42,897 nt of DNA, from NCBI GenBank assembly GCA_030523555.1, contig JAUNIH010000007.1, positions 1 to 42,897 of the forward strand, read 5' to 3'. This document shows positions 32,050 through 40,529 of the stretch, one piece after another; position 1 is the stretch's first letter; every line of letters begins with the position of its first letter. A program made the position numbers and the translations under genes. The stretch is from Erysipelotrichaceae bacterium (GTDB lineage: Bacteria; Bacillota_I; Bacilli_A; Erysipelotrichales; Erysipelotrichaceae). Below the pieces are notes generated by a model, which saw only the letters and a list, made by a program, of their open reading frames with translations, was not told the origin of the DNA and made no database searches.

Positions 32050-33480
32050 ATGAAGAAAGATTATAAACTGCCTGATTTAAGTTCAGCCAGAAGAAGAAAT
32101 AAAGAAAAATCTGAACGTGTTGAGTTCAGCATTGAAGATAAATATCTTAATCTTGGTGAGGGTAAGAAATATCATATTATTACCCACGGCTGTCAGGCCA
32201 ACCAGAGAGATTCGGAAACCATGGCAGGTATCATGGAAGCTTTAGGCTATACAGTATCTGAAAGTACAGATAAGGCTGATGTCATAATCATCAATACCTG
32301 TGCCATCAGACAGGGAGCTGAAGAAAAGGTATATGGAGAAATAGGTGCCTTAAAGCGTCAGAAGATGAAAAATCCTGACCTTGTTATAGCCGTAGGTGGC
32401 TGTATGACGCAGGAAGAAAATACCGTTAAGAATCTTATTGAAAAATACCGTCAGGTTGATATAGTATTCGGTACACATAATATTACTTCCTTACCTGAAC
32501 TTTTATATGGTGTATATGAAAGTAAATCGAGAAAGATTGAAGTTTTCTCCAAGATGGGAGAAGTTATTGAAAATGTACCGGTAAGCCGTTTTGGTAAACA
32601 CAAGGCGTGGGTCAATATCATGTATGGATGTGATAAGTTCTGTACATACTGTATCGTTCCTTATACAAGAGGTAAGGAGAGATCAAGAAGATATGAAGAT
32701 GTCCTGTTTGAAGTAGAAGAACTGAAGAATCAGGGTTATAAGGAAATATGCCTGCTGGGGCAGAATGTCAATGCCTACGGTAAAGATATCTATGATGACT
32801 ATGATTTCGGTAAACTCTTAAATGATGTGGCTAAGATCGGTATTCCTAGAGTGCGTTTTATGACATCTCATCCATGGGATTTCAACGATGGTATGATTGA
32901 AGCCATAAAAAATAATTCTAACATCATGCCTTATATCCATCTTCCTTTACAGTCAGGCAATACAGATGTCTTAAAGAAGATGAATCGAAGATATACATCG
33001 GAAAAGTATATGGAACTTTTCGATAAACTCAAAAAAGAACTTCCTGGCTTTGCGTTTACAACCGATATTATTGTCGGTTTTCCAACCGAAAGCGATGAGG
33101 CTTTTGAAGATACCTTGAAGATGGTTGATCACTGTCAGTATGATAATGCCTTTACCTTTATCTTTTCGCCAAGAGAGGGTACTCCGGCAGCTTCAATGGA
33201 AGATCATACTCCTAAAGAGGTCAAGGAAGAAAGACTGCAGCGTCTTAATGAAAAGGTGGCTTATTATGCCAATCTGAACAATCAGAAGTTCAAGGATGCG
33301 ACAGTGGAAGTATTGGTGGATGGCATATCCAAGAAAAAGGATAATGTTTATTCGGGATATACGAAAGAAAACAAACTTGTCAATTTTACCGGAGACAATA
33401 TTGAAGTAGGTGAATTTGTGATGGTAAAAATAACGGAAGTCATGTCATTCTCTTTGAATGGTGTGGCGATTGAAAAATAA
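32050..33480 (+). CDS. miaB: tRNA methylthiotransferase MiaB
   Basis: The 476-residue radical-SAM enzyme makes the ms2i6A37 modification of tRNAs reading UNN codons. The N-terminal domain carries its three cluster cysteines in THGCQAN, INTCAIR and GGCMTQE. CxxxCxxC is in CDKFCTYCIVP, and a TRAM domain is at the C terminus. The N-terminal extension before the first Cys motif (about 45 residues) is typical of MiaB in Bacillota. ATG 32050 is preferred over the in-frame TTG 32044 because its distance from AGGAA is better. Confidence 0.94.
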   Translation: MKKDYKLPDLSSARRRNKEKSERVEFSIEDKYLNLGEGKKYHIITHGCQANQRDSETMAGIMEALGYTVSESTDKADVIIINTCAIRQGAEEKVYGEIGALKRQKMKNPDLVIAVGGCMTQEENTVKNLIEKYRQVDIVFGTHNITSLPELLYGVYESKSRKIEVFSKMGEVIENVPVSRFGKHKAWVNIMYGCDKFCTYCIVPYTRGKERSRRYEDVLFEVEELKNQGYKEICLLGQNVNAYGKDIYDDYDFGKLLNDVAKIGIPRVRFMTSHPWDFNDGMIEAIKNNSNIMPYIHLPLQSGNTDVLKKMNRRYTSEKYMELFDKLKKELPGFAFTTDIIVGFPTESDEAFEDTLKMVDHCQYDNAFTFIFSPREGTPAASMEDHTPKEVKEERLQRLNEKVAYYANLNNQKFKDATVEVLVDGISKKKDNVYSGYTKENKLVNFTGDNIEVGEFVMVKITEVMSFSLNGVAIEK

Positions 33481-33527
33481 TCAGTTCAAACTTATAATTT
33501 TAATAGATTTTGGAGGAAAAACAATCA

Positions 33528-35195
33528 GTGCAGAAGATACGTATTATGGCACTTGGTGGTCTTGACGAAGATGGCAAGAACATGTACCTGGTGGAAATTG
33601 ATGGCGATATTTTTGTGGTGGATGCAGGTTTGAAATACCCTAGTGAAAATGAACAGCTGGGTATTGAATATATCATACCTGACTTTTCGTATCTGATTGA
33701 AAATGAAAAACGTGTCAAAGGTATCTTTATTTCTCATGGGCATGATGATGTCATGGGAGCTGTTTCATATCTAGTAAGTCAGATCAATTGTGATATCTAT
33801 GCCACAGCCTTTACGGCAAAACTGATAGAAGAAGATCTTGCGGCTCATAAAATAAAGAATAAGAAAATTAATATCGTTAAAAGAAAAGACACGATCAGAA
33901 TCGGAAACAATACAATCCATACCTTCCCGGTTATGCAGTCAATTGCGGATGGGGTAGGCTTTGCGTTTGAAACAGAGAGTGGAATGATCGTCTATACATC
34001 AGAATTCCTCTTTGACTACGATTTTCTTAATGAAGCTTTCTCCATGGATATCAACGCTTTCTCAGAAATGGGCAAGAACAGGGTTCTTTGTCTCATGAAT
34101 GAATCAAGAGGTTCTACAAGAGAGGGCTATACATCACCAAAACACAGAATTACTGATCAGATAGAACATTATTTTGAACTGTCTGATAAACGAATAATTA
34201 TCACATTATACAAACAGAATCTCTTCCGTATTATGGAAGTTCTTGAACTTGCCGGTAAATATGGAAAGAAAGTCTATTTTGAAGATGAAAACCATCTTAA
34301 ACTGCTTAACAGTATTGATGAACTCGGATACTATAAACTACCTAAAGAAGTGATTATTCCACAGAAAGCTTTCAATAATGATATGAAGGATGTGGTAGTC
34401 ATCATTTCCGGTTCCGGAAACAAGGTCTTCAAACTCATGAACAATATCGTTCTTGGTGAAAATGAAAAGATCAATCTGTTTGCGGATGATATCGTAATTA
34501 TCGCTTCACCGGTTGTTCCAGGTACAGAAAAAGATGCGACGACAATGGAAAATGACCTTTATAAAGCGGGTATTTCTATCATTAAGTTAAAGGCTAAAGA
34601 AGTATTATCAATGCACGCATCAAAGGAAGATCTCAAGATGATGCTGTATCTTACTAGACCTAAGTATTATCTTCCTATAAAGGGTGAATATTCAGATCTT
34701 GTGAATAATGCCGATCTTGCGGTAGAGATGGGATATACCCCAGATAAGATTATTCTTCTTGATAACGGACAGTTTGCTCAGTTTGAAAACGGAAGATTAT
34801 CTTCAACCAGCAGTTTTATTGAACTTGAAGACAAGGCAATTGACGCCTCAGATAAGAACGACGTATCTGGTATGGTCTTAAAAGACCGTGAAACATTATC
34901 GACAGATGGAGCTATCGTCTGTGGTATCGTACTTGATTTTAGTACCAAGAGAGTAATCGGTGGTCCAGACATCCAGTCGCGTGGTGTTATCTATCTTAAG
35001 GATGCCGATCATATTCTTAATGAAATAGGAAATATCCTTGTAAGTACAATCGCCGAAAATGCGCAAAGCGGTTCTTTTGATAATATGCATGTCCGTATGG
35101 AGGCAAGAGACCGTATACAGCGCTTTGTCTTAAAAGAAACCGGCAAGAAACCAATGATTCTTCCGGCTATTGTCGAAATAAATTCAGGAGATTAA
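33528..35195 (+). CDS. RNase J-family protein with degenerate active site (RNase J2-like)
   Basis: The 555-residue protein has the RNase J fold order (beta-lactamase, beta-CASP and C-terminal domains, with LGGLDEDGKN at the start and SRGVIYLKDA near the end), but its metal site is eroded. HxHxDH reads HGHDDV (70-75), so the last His is Val. The next His (TxHS) is Gln, the GDF Asp is Glu, the ASGHG segment is shortened without its GH, and the HGEY His is Lys. This resembles the weakly active J2 partner of RNase J1. GTG 33528 follows GGAGG by 11 nt; TTG 33510 overlaps that site. Confidence 0.85.
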   Translation: MQKIRIMALGGLDEDGKNMYLVEIDGDIFVVDAGLKYPSENEQLGIEYIIPDFSYLIENEKRVKGIFISHGHDDVMGAVSYLVSQINCDIYATAFTAKLIEEDLAAHKIKNKKINIVKRKDTIRIGNNTIHTFPVMQSIADGVGFAFETESGMIVYTSEFLFDYDFLNEAFSMDINAFSEMGKNRVLCLMNESRGSTREGYTSPKHRITDQIEHYFELSDKRIIITLYKQNLFRIMEVLELAGKYGKKVYFEDENHLKLLNSIDELGYYKLPKEVIIPQKAFNNDMKDVVVIISGSGNKVFKLMNNIVLGENEKINLFADDIVIIASPVVPGTEKDATTMENDLYKAGISIIKLKAKEVLSMHASKEDLKMMLYLTRPKYYLPIKGEYSDLVNNADLAVEMGYTPDKIILLDNGQFAQFENGRLSSTSSFIELEDKAIDASDKNDVSGMVLKDRETLSTDGAIVCGIVLDFSTKRVIGGPDIQSRGVIYLKDADHILNEIGNILVSTIAENAQSGSFDNMHVRMEARDRIQRFVLKETGKKPMILPAIVEINSGD

Positions 35196-37640
35196 ATGCC
35201 CAGAAAAGCCAGCACTACAAAAACCAGAAAAACTTCAAAGAAGGTAGAAGAAAAGAAACCCGAAATAAAGTGGGGATGGATAATAACGGTCATCAGCAGT
35301 TTTGTACTGCTTCTTTTTGGTGTTACAAAAATGGGTATCATGGGTTCCTTCTTCAATAATGTCCTGACTTATCTTTTTGGAAGTGCATATGCCGTACTTC
35401 TTCTTACTTTATTTGTGTGTGGATCTTATATTCTTTTCTCTAAAGACAAAAAGATTCCCTATAAGACAGGATTTGGGCTTGCCGCTCTTTGTCTTTTATC
35501 ATTTGTGTTATGTTCATATATCGCCTCTGATTTTGGCAGTTTTAAAGAATATCAGCAGTTTGCGAAGGACTATTTAAGTATTTCAAAATTATGGACTACC
35601 GAATCTCTTTCATTAACTGGCGGTATTATCGGTGGTGCCGTATACGCTGCTGTATGTTCAATGTTCACCAGAACCGGTGTAATGGTTTTGATTATCGCTC
35701 TGATAATTTGCGCAATGTTGTTACTGGTACCTATGAGTTTCTATCAGGATCTTTTCTCTTCGACAAAGGAAAAGACCAGTGAAATGATGGAAGAACACAA
35801 AAAGAGAAAAGAAGAAGCGCGTATTGCCTTTGAAAAAGAGGAAGAAGAAAGAAGACTTCGTCTGGCTGCTGAGATGAACGCCATTCATTCCGTGGATATG
35901 AGTGATAAAACAGAAGAAGCTGAAGAAGTAACTGATTTCAGTGATGTTGAAGAAACAGTTATAGAAGAATCCGTTACAAAAACAGTAAAAATTGAAAGAG
36001 ATTATAATCCTGAAGATATCCTGTCCAATTCTCCGACATGGATCAATCTTAAGGACAGTGAAATATATGGAGAAGGTTCTTATACAGAACCGGTAAATGA
36101 AACAAAGCCGGATATCCTGGTGGAAGTTCCAATCGAAGACAAACCTGATAAACCAAAAGTATTAAAACGCAAGACCAATTCCAATTACCGTCTTCCTAAA
36201 CCGGTTGAAGAATTCCTGGAACCTAATACATCCAAGGCCTCAAGTGTAAACAAGACATCTGCCGAAATGAAAGGGCTGAAGCTTATTGAAATACTGAGGA
36301 GTTTTGAAATTGAAGCAGAACTTCTCAATACATATATCGGACCTTCAGTTACCAAGTTTGAAATCAAACCTAAAGGTAATGTCCGTATAAACCGTATTAT
36401 TTCCATTTCTGACAACATAAAAATGGAACTGGCTGCCCGTGATATAAGAATTGAAGCACCGATTCCGGGAAGAAGTGCCGTAGGTATTGAAATACCTAAC
36501 GTTGAACCTATTCCGGTTAAAATGATAGATCTCATGAAGAAAGTTCCTCAGGACAAGAAGGATACTCCTTTAATGTTTGCCTTAGGTAAAGATCTCATGG
36601 GTGAATCAGTCTACTGCAATCTTGCCAGAATGCCGCATTTACTGATTGCCGGTGCTACTGGTTCAGGTAAATCCGTATGTATCAATACGATTATTACTTC
36701 ACTATTATTCAGAACCAATCCGAATGATGTAAGACTGGTACTGGTTGACCCTAAGAAGGTTGAATTTACACCATATAAAGATATCCCACATTTACTGTGG
36801 CCGATTATTGATGATTCGACGATGGCATCAAATATGCTTAAAAAAATCGTCGTCATCATGGAAGAAAGATATGATCTTTTTGCGACCTGCGGTGTAAGAA
36901 ATATCGATACATACAACAGTATGGTTATTGATAATAATCAGAATCCTGAAAATGAACCAATGGAAAAACTACCATATATTGTGGTTATTATCGATGAACT
37001 TGCGGATCTTATGGCTGTTGCCAAGAAAGATGTTGAATTATCTATTCAGCGTATTACCCAGCTTGCCAGAGCTTCCGGTATCCATCTTATTGTCGCAACA
37101 CAGCGTCCATCAACTGATGTTATTACCGGTCTTATCAAGTCCAATATACCTTCACGTATTTCCTTTGCGGTTGCGTCTTCAATTGATTCAAGAACGATTC
37201 TTGATACCATCGGTGCTGAAAGACTTCTCGGTAATGGTGATATGTTATATTATCCTCAGGGTGAAAACTCACCTAGAAGATTACAGGGAGTATACGTTAC
37301 AGACAGTGAAATAAGAAAGATCACAACATATGTCAAATCTCAGGCTAAACCTGAATATGAAGATTCATATTTTGAATTCCTTACCAACATGAACGGTACG
37401 ACTGTCATGAGTAATGATGGTCCTGCCGGAGCTGATTCTCAGGATTCCTTATATGATGAAGTGGTTGAATTTGTAAGAGATCAGCAGAGAGCTTCTACAT
37501 CCTTACTGCAGAGAAGATTCGGTATCGGTTATAACCGTGCCGCCAGACTCATAGATACTCTTGAAGACCGCGGTATTATCGGACCGGCAAATGGTTCAAA
37601 ACCTAGAGAAGTATACATTAAGGAAGAAGATGAACAGTAA
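35196..37640 (+). CDS. ftsK: DNA translocase FtsK/SpoIIIE
   Basis: The 814-residue membrane-anchored motor pumps DNA through the closing septum. The N terminus has about four membrane segments within the first 190 residues, then an acidic linker, the alpha/beta motor with Walker A GATGSGKS (486-493) and Walker B VVIIDELADL near 603, and a C-terminal winged-helix gamma domain (about 745-805) for orientation sequences. It starts immediately after the RNase J gene and overlaps the ymfF-like gene by 11 nt. In a non-sporulating relative it would serve division. Confidence 0.95.
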   Translation: MPRKASTTKTRKTSKKVEEKKPEIKWGWIITVISSFVLLLFGVTKMGIMGSFFNNVLTYLFGSAYAVLLLTLFVCGSYILFSKDKKIPYKTGFGLAALCLLSFVLCSYIASDFGSFKEYQQFAKDYLSISKLWTTESLSLTGGIIGGAVYAAVCSMFTRTGVMVLIIALIICAMLLLVPMSFYQDLFSSTKEKTSEMMEEHKKRKEEARIAFEKEEEERRLRLAAEMNAIHSVDMSDKTEEAEEVTDFSDVEETVIEESVTKTVKIERDYNPEDILSNSPTWINLKDSEIYGEGSYTEPVNETKPDILVEVPIEDKPDKPKVLKRKTNSNYRLPKPVEEFLEPNTSKASSVNKTSAEMKGLKLIEILRSFEIEAELLNTYIGPSVTKFEIKPKGNVRINRIISISDNIKMELAARDIRIEAPIPGRSAVGIEIPNVEPIPVKMIDLMKKVPQDKKDTPLMFALGKDLMGESVYCNLARMPHLLIAGATGSGKSVCINTIITSLLFRTNPNDVRLVLVDPKKVEFTPYKDIPHLLWPIIDDSTMASNMLKKIVVIMEERYDLFATCGVRNIDTYNSMVIDNNQNPENEPMEKLPYIVVIIDELADLMAVAKKDVELSIQRITQLARASGIHLIVATQRPSTDVITGLIKSNIPSRISFAVASSIDSRTILDTIGAERLLGNGDMLYYPQGENSPRRLQGVYVTDSEIRKITTYVKSQAKPEYEDSYFEFLTNMNGTTVMSNDGPAGADSQDSLYDEVVEFVRDQQRASTSLLQRRFGIGYNRAARLIDTLEDRGIIGPANGSKPREVYIKEEDEQ

Positions 37641-38850
37641 CGTTACCTTTATCAAAACCCGCAAATACAAGGACGTTAATCTGTATCTGCGTTTTTCCTG
37701 GCGTACCACACCTGAACTAAGAGCGAGAGCTTTCCTTTTATCCAAGATGATGGGGGAAGCTACCACCATACATAAAACCAAAGAATCAATGCAGAGAGTC
37801 AAAGATATGCTGTATGGCATATCTATTGATACTGCCTGCAAGACCAGATGCGATGTGTCTTCCTATGACATCCATTATTCTTTTATCAATCCTCGTTTCG
37901 TTAATGAACCTATTGAAAACTACTGCAGTTTTATTGAAGAAACATTAAATAATACATTAATAAGTTCCAAAACCCTGAAGGAAGCCAAAAGATCTATCAT
38001 CTCTACTTTAAAAAGAGAAAATGACAAACCGAGTTTTTATGCCAAACAGAAAGTGACGGAAATCGCTTCAGAAGAATATCCGACTATGGAAAATCAGCGT
38101 CTTACCGGAAGGATTCTGAAGGATGTTGAAAATACCAGTCTTAAGGATGTCAGAGATTTCTATCGCTTTCTTTTTAATGAATGCCGTTTACATGTATATC
38201 TGACAGGTGATGTCGATAATGATACTGTTGAAATACTGACTTCATATCCTTTCGGTAATGATAATGAAGTAAAAATAAGACTTCCGGAAAAAGTATATAA
38301 AAATAAAGGGGAAATAGTTGAAAAGAAGAAACAGCCGCAGTCTATCTATGCGAAACTTTTCCAGTCTCCTTTTGATAAAAAGAGCGAAGATTTCTATGCC
38401 TTTAAACTGGGAAACTATTTTTTGGGTATGGCTCCGTGTTCCTTACTGTTTGAAGAGGTAAGAGAAAAGAGATCTCTGTGTTATTCAATAGCGGCTATTG
38501 ATTATTCATATTATGGAATGGTTAAGGTTGTCACAAGTATCGATGCGGATAAGAAGGATATTGTTTCTGAACAGATTGATGAACAGATAAGAAGATTAGT
38601 CGATAAGGATTATGATTTAAGGAAACTGGAAATGGCGAAGGCTTTATTTCTGAATATGCTTGATTCTTTAAGTGATGATGGTGATGGATATATTGATTTC
38701 CTTTATGAAAATCTTATATCTGATTTTGATCCTGATATCGAAGCCTACAAGAAGAAAATCATAGCTGTTACAGCTGATGATATCAGCAGGATATTTAAGG
38801 AATACAGACCTTATTTTTCCTATATGATGGAAGGTGTTTTAAATGGATAA
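37630..38850 (+). CDS. ymfF: M16-family peptidase-like protein, inactive type (YmfF-like)
   Basis: The 406-residue protein has the M16 two-lobe layout, with a C-terminal half containing LFEEVREKRSLCYSI, the second-half signature. The first half lacks the zinc motif HxxEH, so it should not be catalytic by itself. Order ftsK-ymfF-ymfH is as in Bacillus, where the pair is thought to form a heterodimeric processing protease. ATG 37630 is used because of AAGGAAG just upstream. It overlaps ymfH by 8 nt. Confidence 0.85.
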   Translation: MNSNVTFIKTRKYKDVNLYLRFSWRTTPELRARAFLLSKMMGEATTIHKTKESMQRVKDMLYGISIDTACKTRCDVSSYDIHYSFINPRFVNEPIENYCSFIEETLNNTLISSKTLKEAKRSIISTLKRENDKPSFYAKQKVTEIASEEYPTMENQRLTGRILKDVENTSLKDVRDFYRFLFNECRLHVYLTGDVDNDTVEILTSYPFGNDNEVKIRLPEKVYKNKGEIVEKKKQPQSIYAKLFQSPFDKKSEDFYAFKLGNYFLGMAPCSLLFEEVREKRSLCYSIAAIDYSYYGMVKVVTSIDADKKDIVSEQIDEQIRRLVDKDYDLRKLEMAKALFLNMLDSLSDDGDGYIDFLYENLISDFDPDIEAYKKKIIAVTADDISRIFKEYRPYFSYMMEGVLNG

Positions 38851-40120
38851 GATTTATCAGGAATACTATGATGAAACATATTATACAGAAACACTGGATA
38901 ACGGTCTGAAGGTTACGGTTATTCATAAGCCTGAGTTTAATTCGACTGTGTGCGCTTTTGGTACACCGTATGGAGCGCTTAATATCAATCAGAAATACAA
39001 CGGTAAGGTTTATCATTTCCATCCTGGTATTGCGCATTTTCTGGAACATAAGCTCTTTGAAGCACATGGCGATGACATCATGAACGCCTTTTCTTCAATG
39101 GGCGCCAGCGTCAATGCGTTCACATCATATAGAGAAACAGTCTATTATTTCTCCAAGACGGGTAAGGATATAAAAAAACCTCTTAATCTATTACTGGATT
39201 TTGTGCAGGATCTCAATATCTCTGAAGAATCAGTAGAAAAAGAGAAGGGTATTATCTTTCAGGAAATATCCATGTATGGACAGATGCCTGATTCAAGACT
39301 TTTAAATGAGACTTATGCCAGCATCTATCATAAGTATCCTTATAAATATGATATCGGCGGAGACAAGGAAAGTATCTACGCCATTACCAAAGAAGAACTG
39401 GAAGAGTGTTACCGTATAAACTATCATCCAAGCAATATGCTGCTGGTGGTAAGTACGCCGGAAGATCCAAAAAAGATTATTAAAATTGTAAGAGAAAACC
39501 AGGCTAAAAAGGATTTCCGTTCAAGAAGAATACCTAAGACCTGTAATGATGAAGAACCTGATGAGGTTGTACATAAGACACATCGTTTCCATATGAACGT
39601 CAATACTGACAGACATCTTCTGATCTATAAGTTCAGACCGGATTTCAAGAGTGTGAACGAGGCGTTCACAAAGGAATGGTGTATCAGGATTCTTATGGAA
39701 GCACACTTTTCCTCACTCAATCCGCAGTATCAGAAATGGCTGGATGACAAAATCATCAATGACTATTTCGGATATGAGGTAGAGTTTGATACAGATTGTG
39801 CGAATCTGATGTTCTATATCGAAAATGATGATCCTAAAATACTGAAGAAACTGGTAAGGGATACCCTTAAAAAAGACTTGCTGACTCAGGAACTGCTTGA
39901 TCAGATCAAAAGAAGATATATCGGTACATCCTTCCAGGTATTCAATGATATAGAATCATTCAATAACGGTTATATCCGTGATTCGCTTTCCGGTCTTGAT
40001 TTCTTTGAGGCTCTGAAAGCTCTTCAGAACATAAGTCTTGATGATATCAGAAAAACTTATTCTGAACTTGATTTTACACATTACAGTTACATATCTTTAC
40101 TGAAAAACAGTAAAAACTGA
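38843..40120 (+). CDS. ymfH: M16-family zinc peptidase (YmfH-like)
   Basis: The 425-residue protein has the inverted zinc motif HFLEH (His65, Glu68, His69) and the distal Glu ligand at about 141 in FQEISM, as in active M16 subunits. It probably pairs with the preceding inactive homologue. The substrate is unknown; related M16 proteases handle peptides or signal fragments. No signal peptide is seen, so it is cytoplasmic. The next gene follows after a 70-nt gap. Confidence 0.88.
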   Translation: MDKIYQEYYDETYYTETLDNGLKVTVIHKPEFNSTVCAFGTPYGALNINQKYNGKVYHFHPGIAHFLEHKLFEAHGDDIMNAFSSMGASVNAFTSYRETVYYFSKTGKDIKKPLNLLLDFVQDLNISEESVEKEKGIIFQEISMYGQMPDSRLLNETYASIYHKYPYKYDIGGDKESIYAITKEELEECYRINYHPSNMLLVVSTPEDPKKIIKIVRENQAKKDFRSRRIPKTCNDEEPDEVVHKTHRFHMNVNTDRHLLIYKFRPDFKSVNEAFTKEWCIRILMEAHFSSLNPQYQKWLDDKIINDYFGYEVEFDTDCANLMFYIENDDPKILKKLVRDTLKKDLLTQELLDQIKRRYIGTSFQVFNDIESFNNGYIRDSLSGLDFFEALKALQNISLDDIRKTYSELDFTHYSYISLLKNSKN

Positions 40121-40190
40121 TAATAAGCTGACAATTACTTCTTTCTGAATGGATGTTACATTTGTAATGCAGACAGCGGAAAGGAGGAAA

Positions 40191-40484
40191 ATGAATCATT
40201 TCTATCTGATTGGTAAACTGGCTGAAGAACCTGAAAAGTCGGTTACGACCAGTGGTACGAAGATGATCAAATTCAGAGTTACTGCCTATGGTTCCAATAA
40301 GGAATCTGATAATATGGGCGGGATCAATGAACTTGTAGGCTTCAATGGTATCGCTGAAGAAGAATATGAAACAGGAACCATCATGTGTTTTGCCGGAAGA
40401 ATCGGCACCAATAACTATACCAAGGATGGAGTTACATATTACCGTAATAATCTGATTGTCAACAGCATCGCAACCTTAGGATAA
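40191..40484 (+). CDS. Minimal SSB-like OB-fold protein
   Basis: The 97-residue protein has the SSB opening pattern (MNHFYLIGKLAEEPE), then SGTKMIKFRVTAYG and a GTIMCFAGRIGTNNY strand, giving one OB fold. It lacks the Gly-rich linker and the acidic C-terminal tip that recruit partner proteins in housekeeping SSB. It is thus a short paralogue, perhaps PriB-like or a specialised ssDNA binder. ATG 40191 follows AAGGAGG; an in-frame ATG at 40149 is upstream but lacks this site. A terminator follows. Confidence 0.75.
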   Translation: MNHFYLIGKLAEEPEKSVTTSGTKMIKFRVTAYGSNKESDNMGGINELVGFNGIAEEEYETGTIMCFAGRIGTNNYTKDGVTYYRNNLIVNSIATLG

Positions 40485-40489
40485 GGTAT

Positions 40490-40514
40490 AACCCTGACTT
40501 GTTCAGGGTTTTTA
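40490..40514 (+). terminator. Terminator after the SSB-like gene
   Basis: An 8-bp stem (40490-40497 with 40503-40510) with a 5-nt loop is followed by a T-run. It overlaps the predicted ffh promoter. Confidence 0.88.
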
Positions 40515-40523
40515 TATTATAAT
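40494..40523 (+). promoter_or_regulatory. ffh promoter overlapping the upstream terminator
   Basis: TATAAT at 40518-40523 ends 6 nt before the ffh ATG. CTGACT at 40494-40499, inside the terminator stem, is 18 nt upstream and could be the -35. No Shine-Dalgarno exists, so the transcript is probably leaderless. Confidence 0.55.
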
Positions 40524-40529
40524 AGTTAT

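Noticed and set aside
33510-33512. TTG 33510 as start of the RNase J-like gene
   Set aside because: It overlaps the GGAGG that should serve as the ribosome-binding site; GTG 33528 lies at a usable distance and matches where the conserved domain begins.
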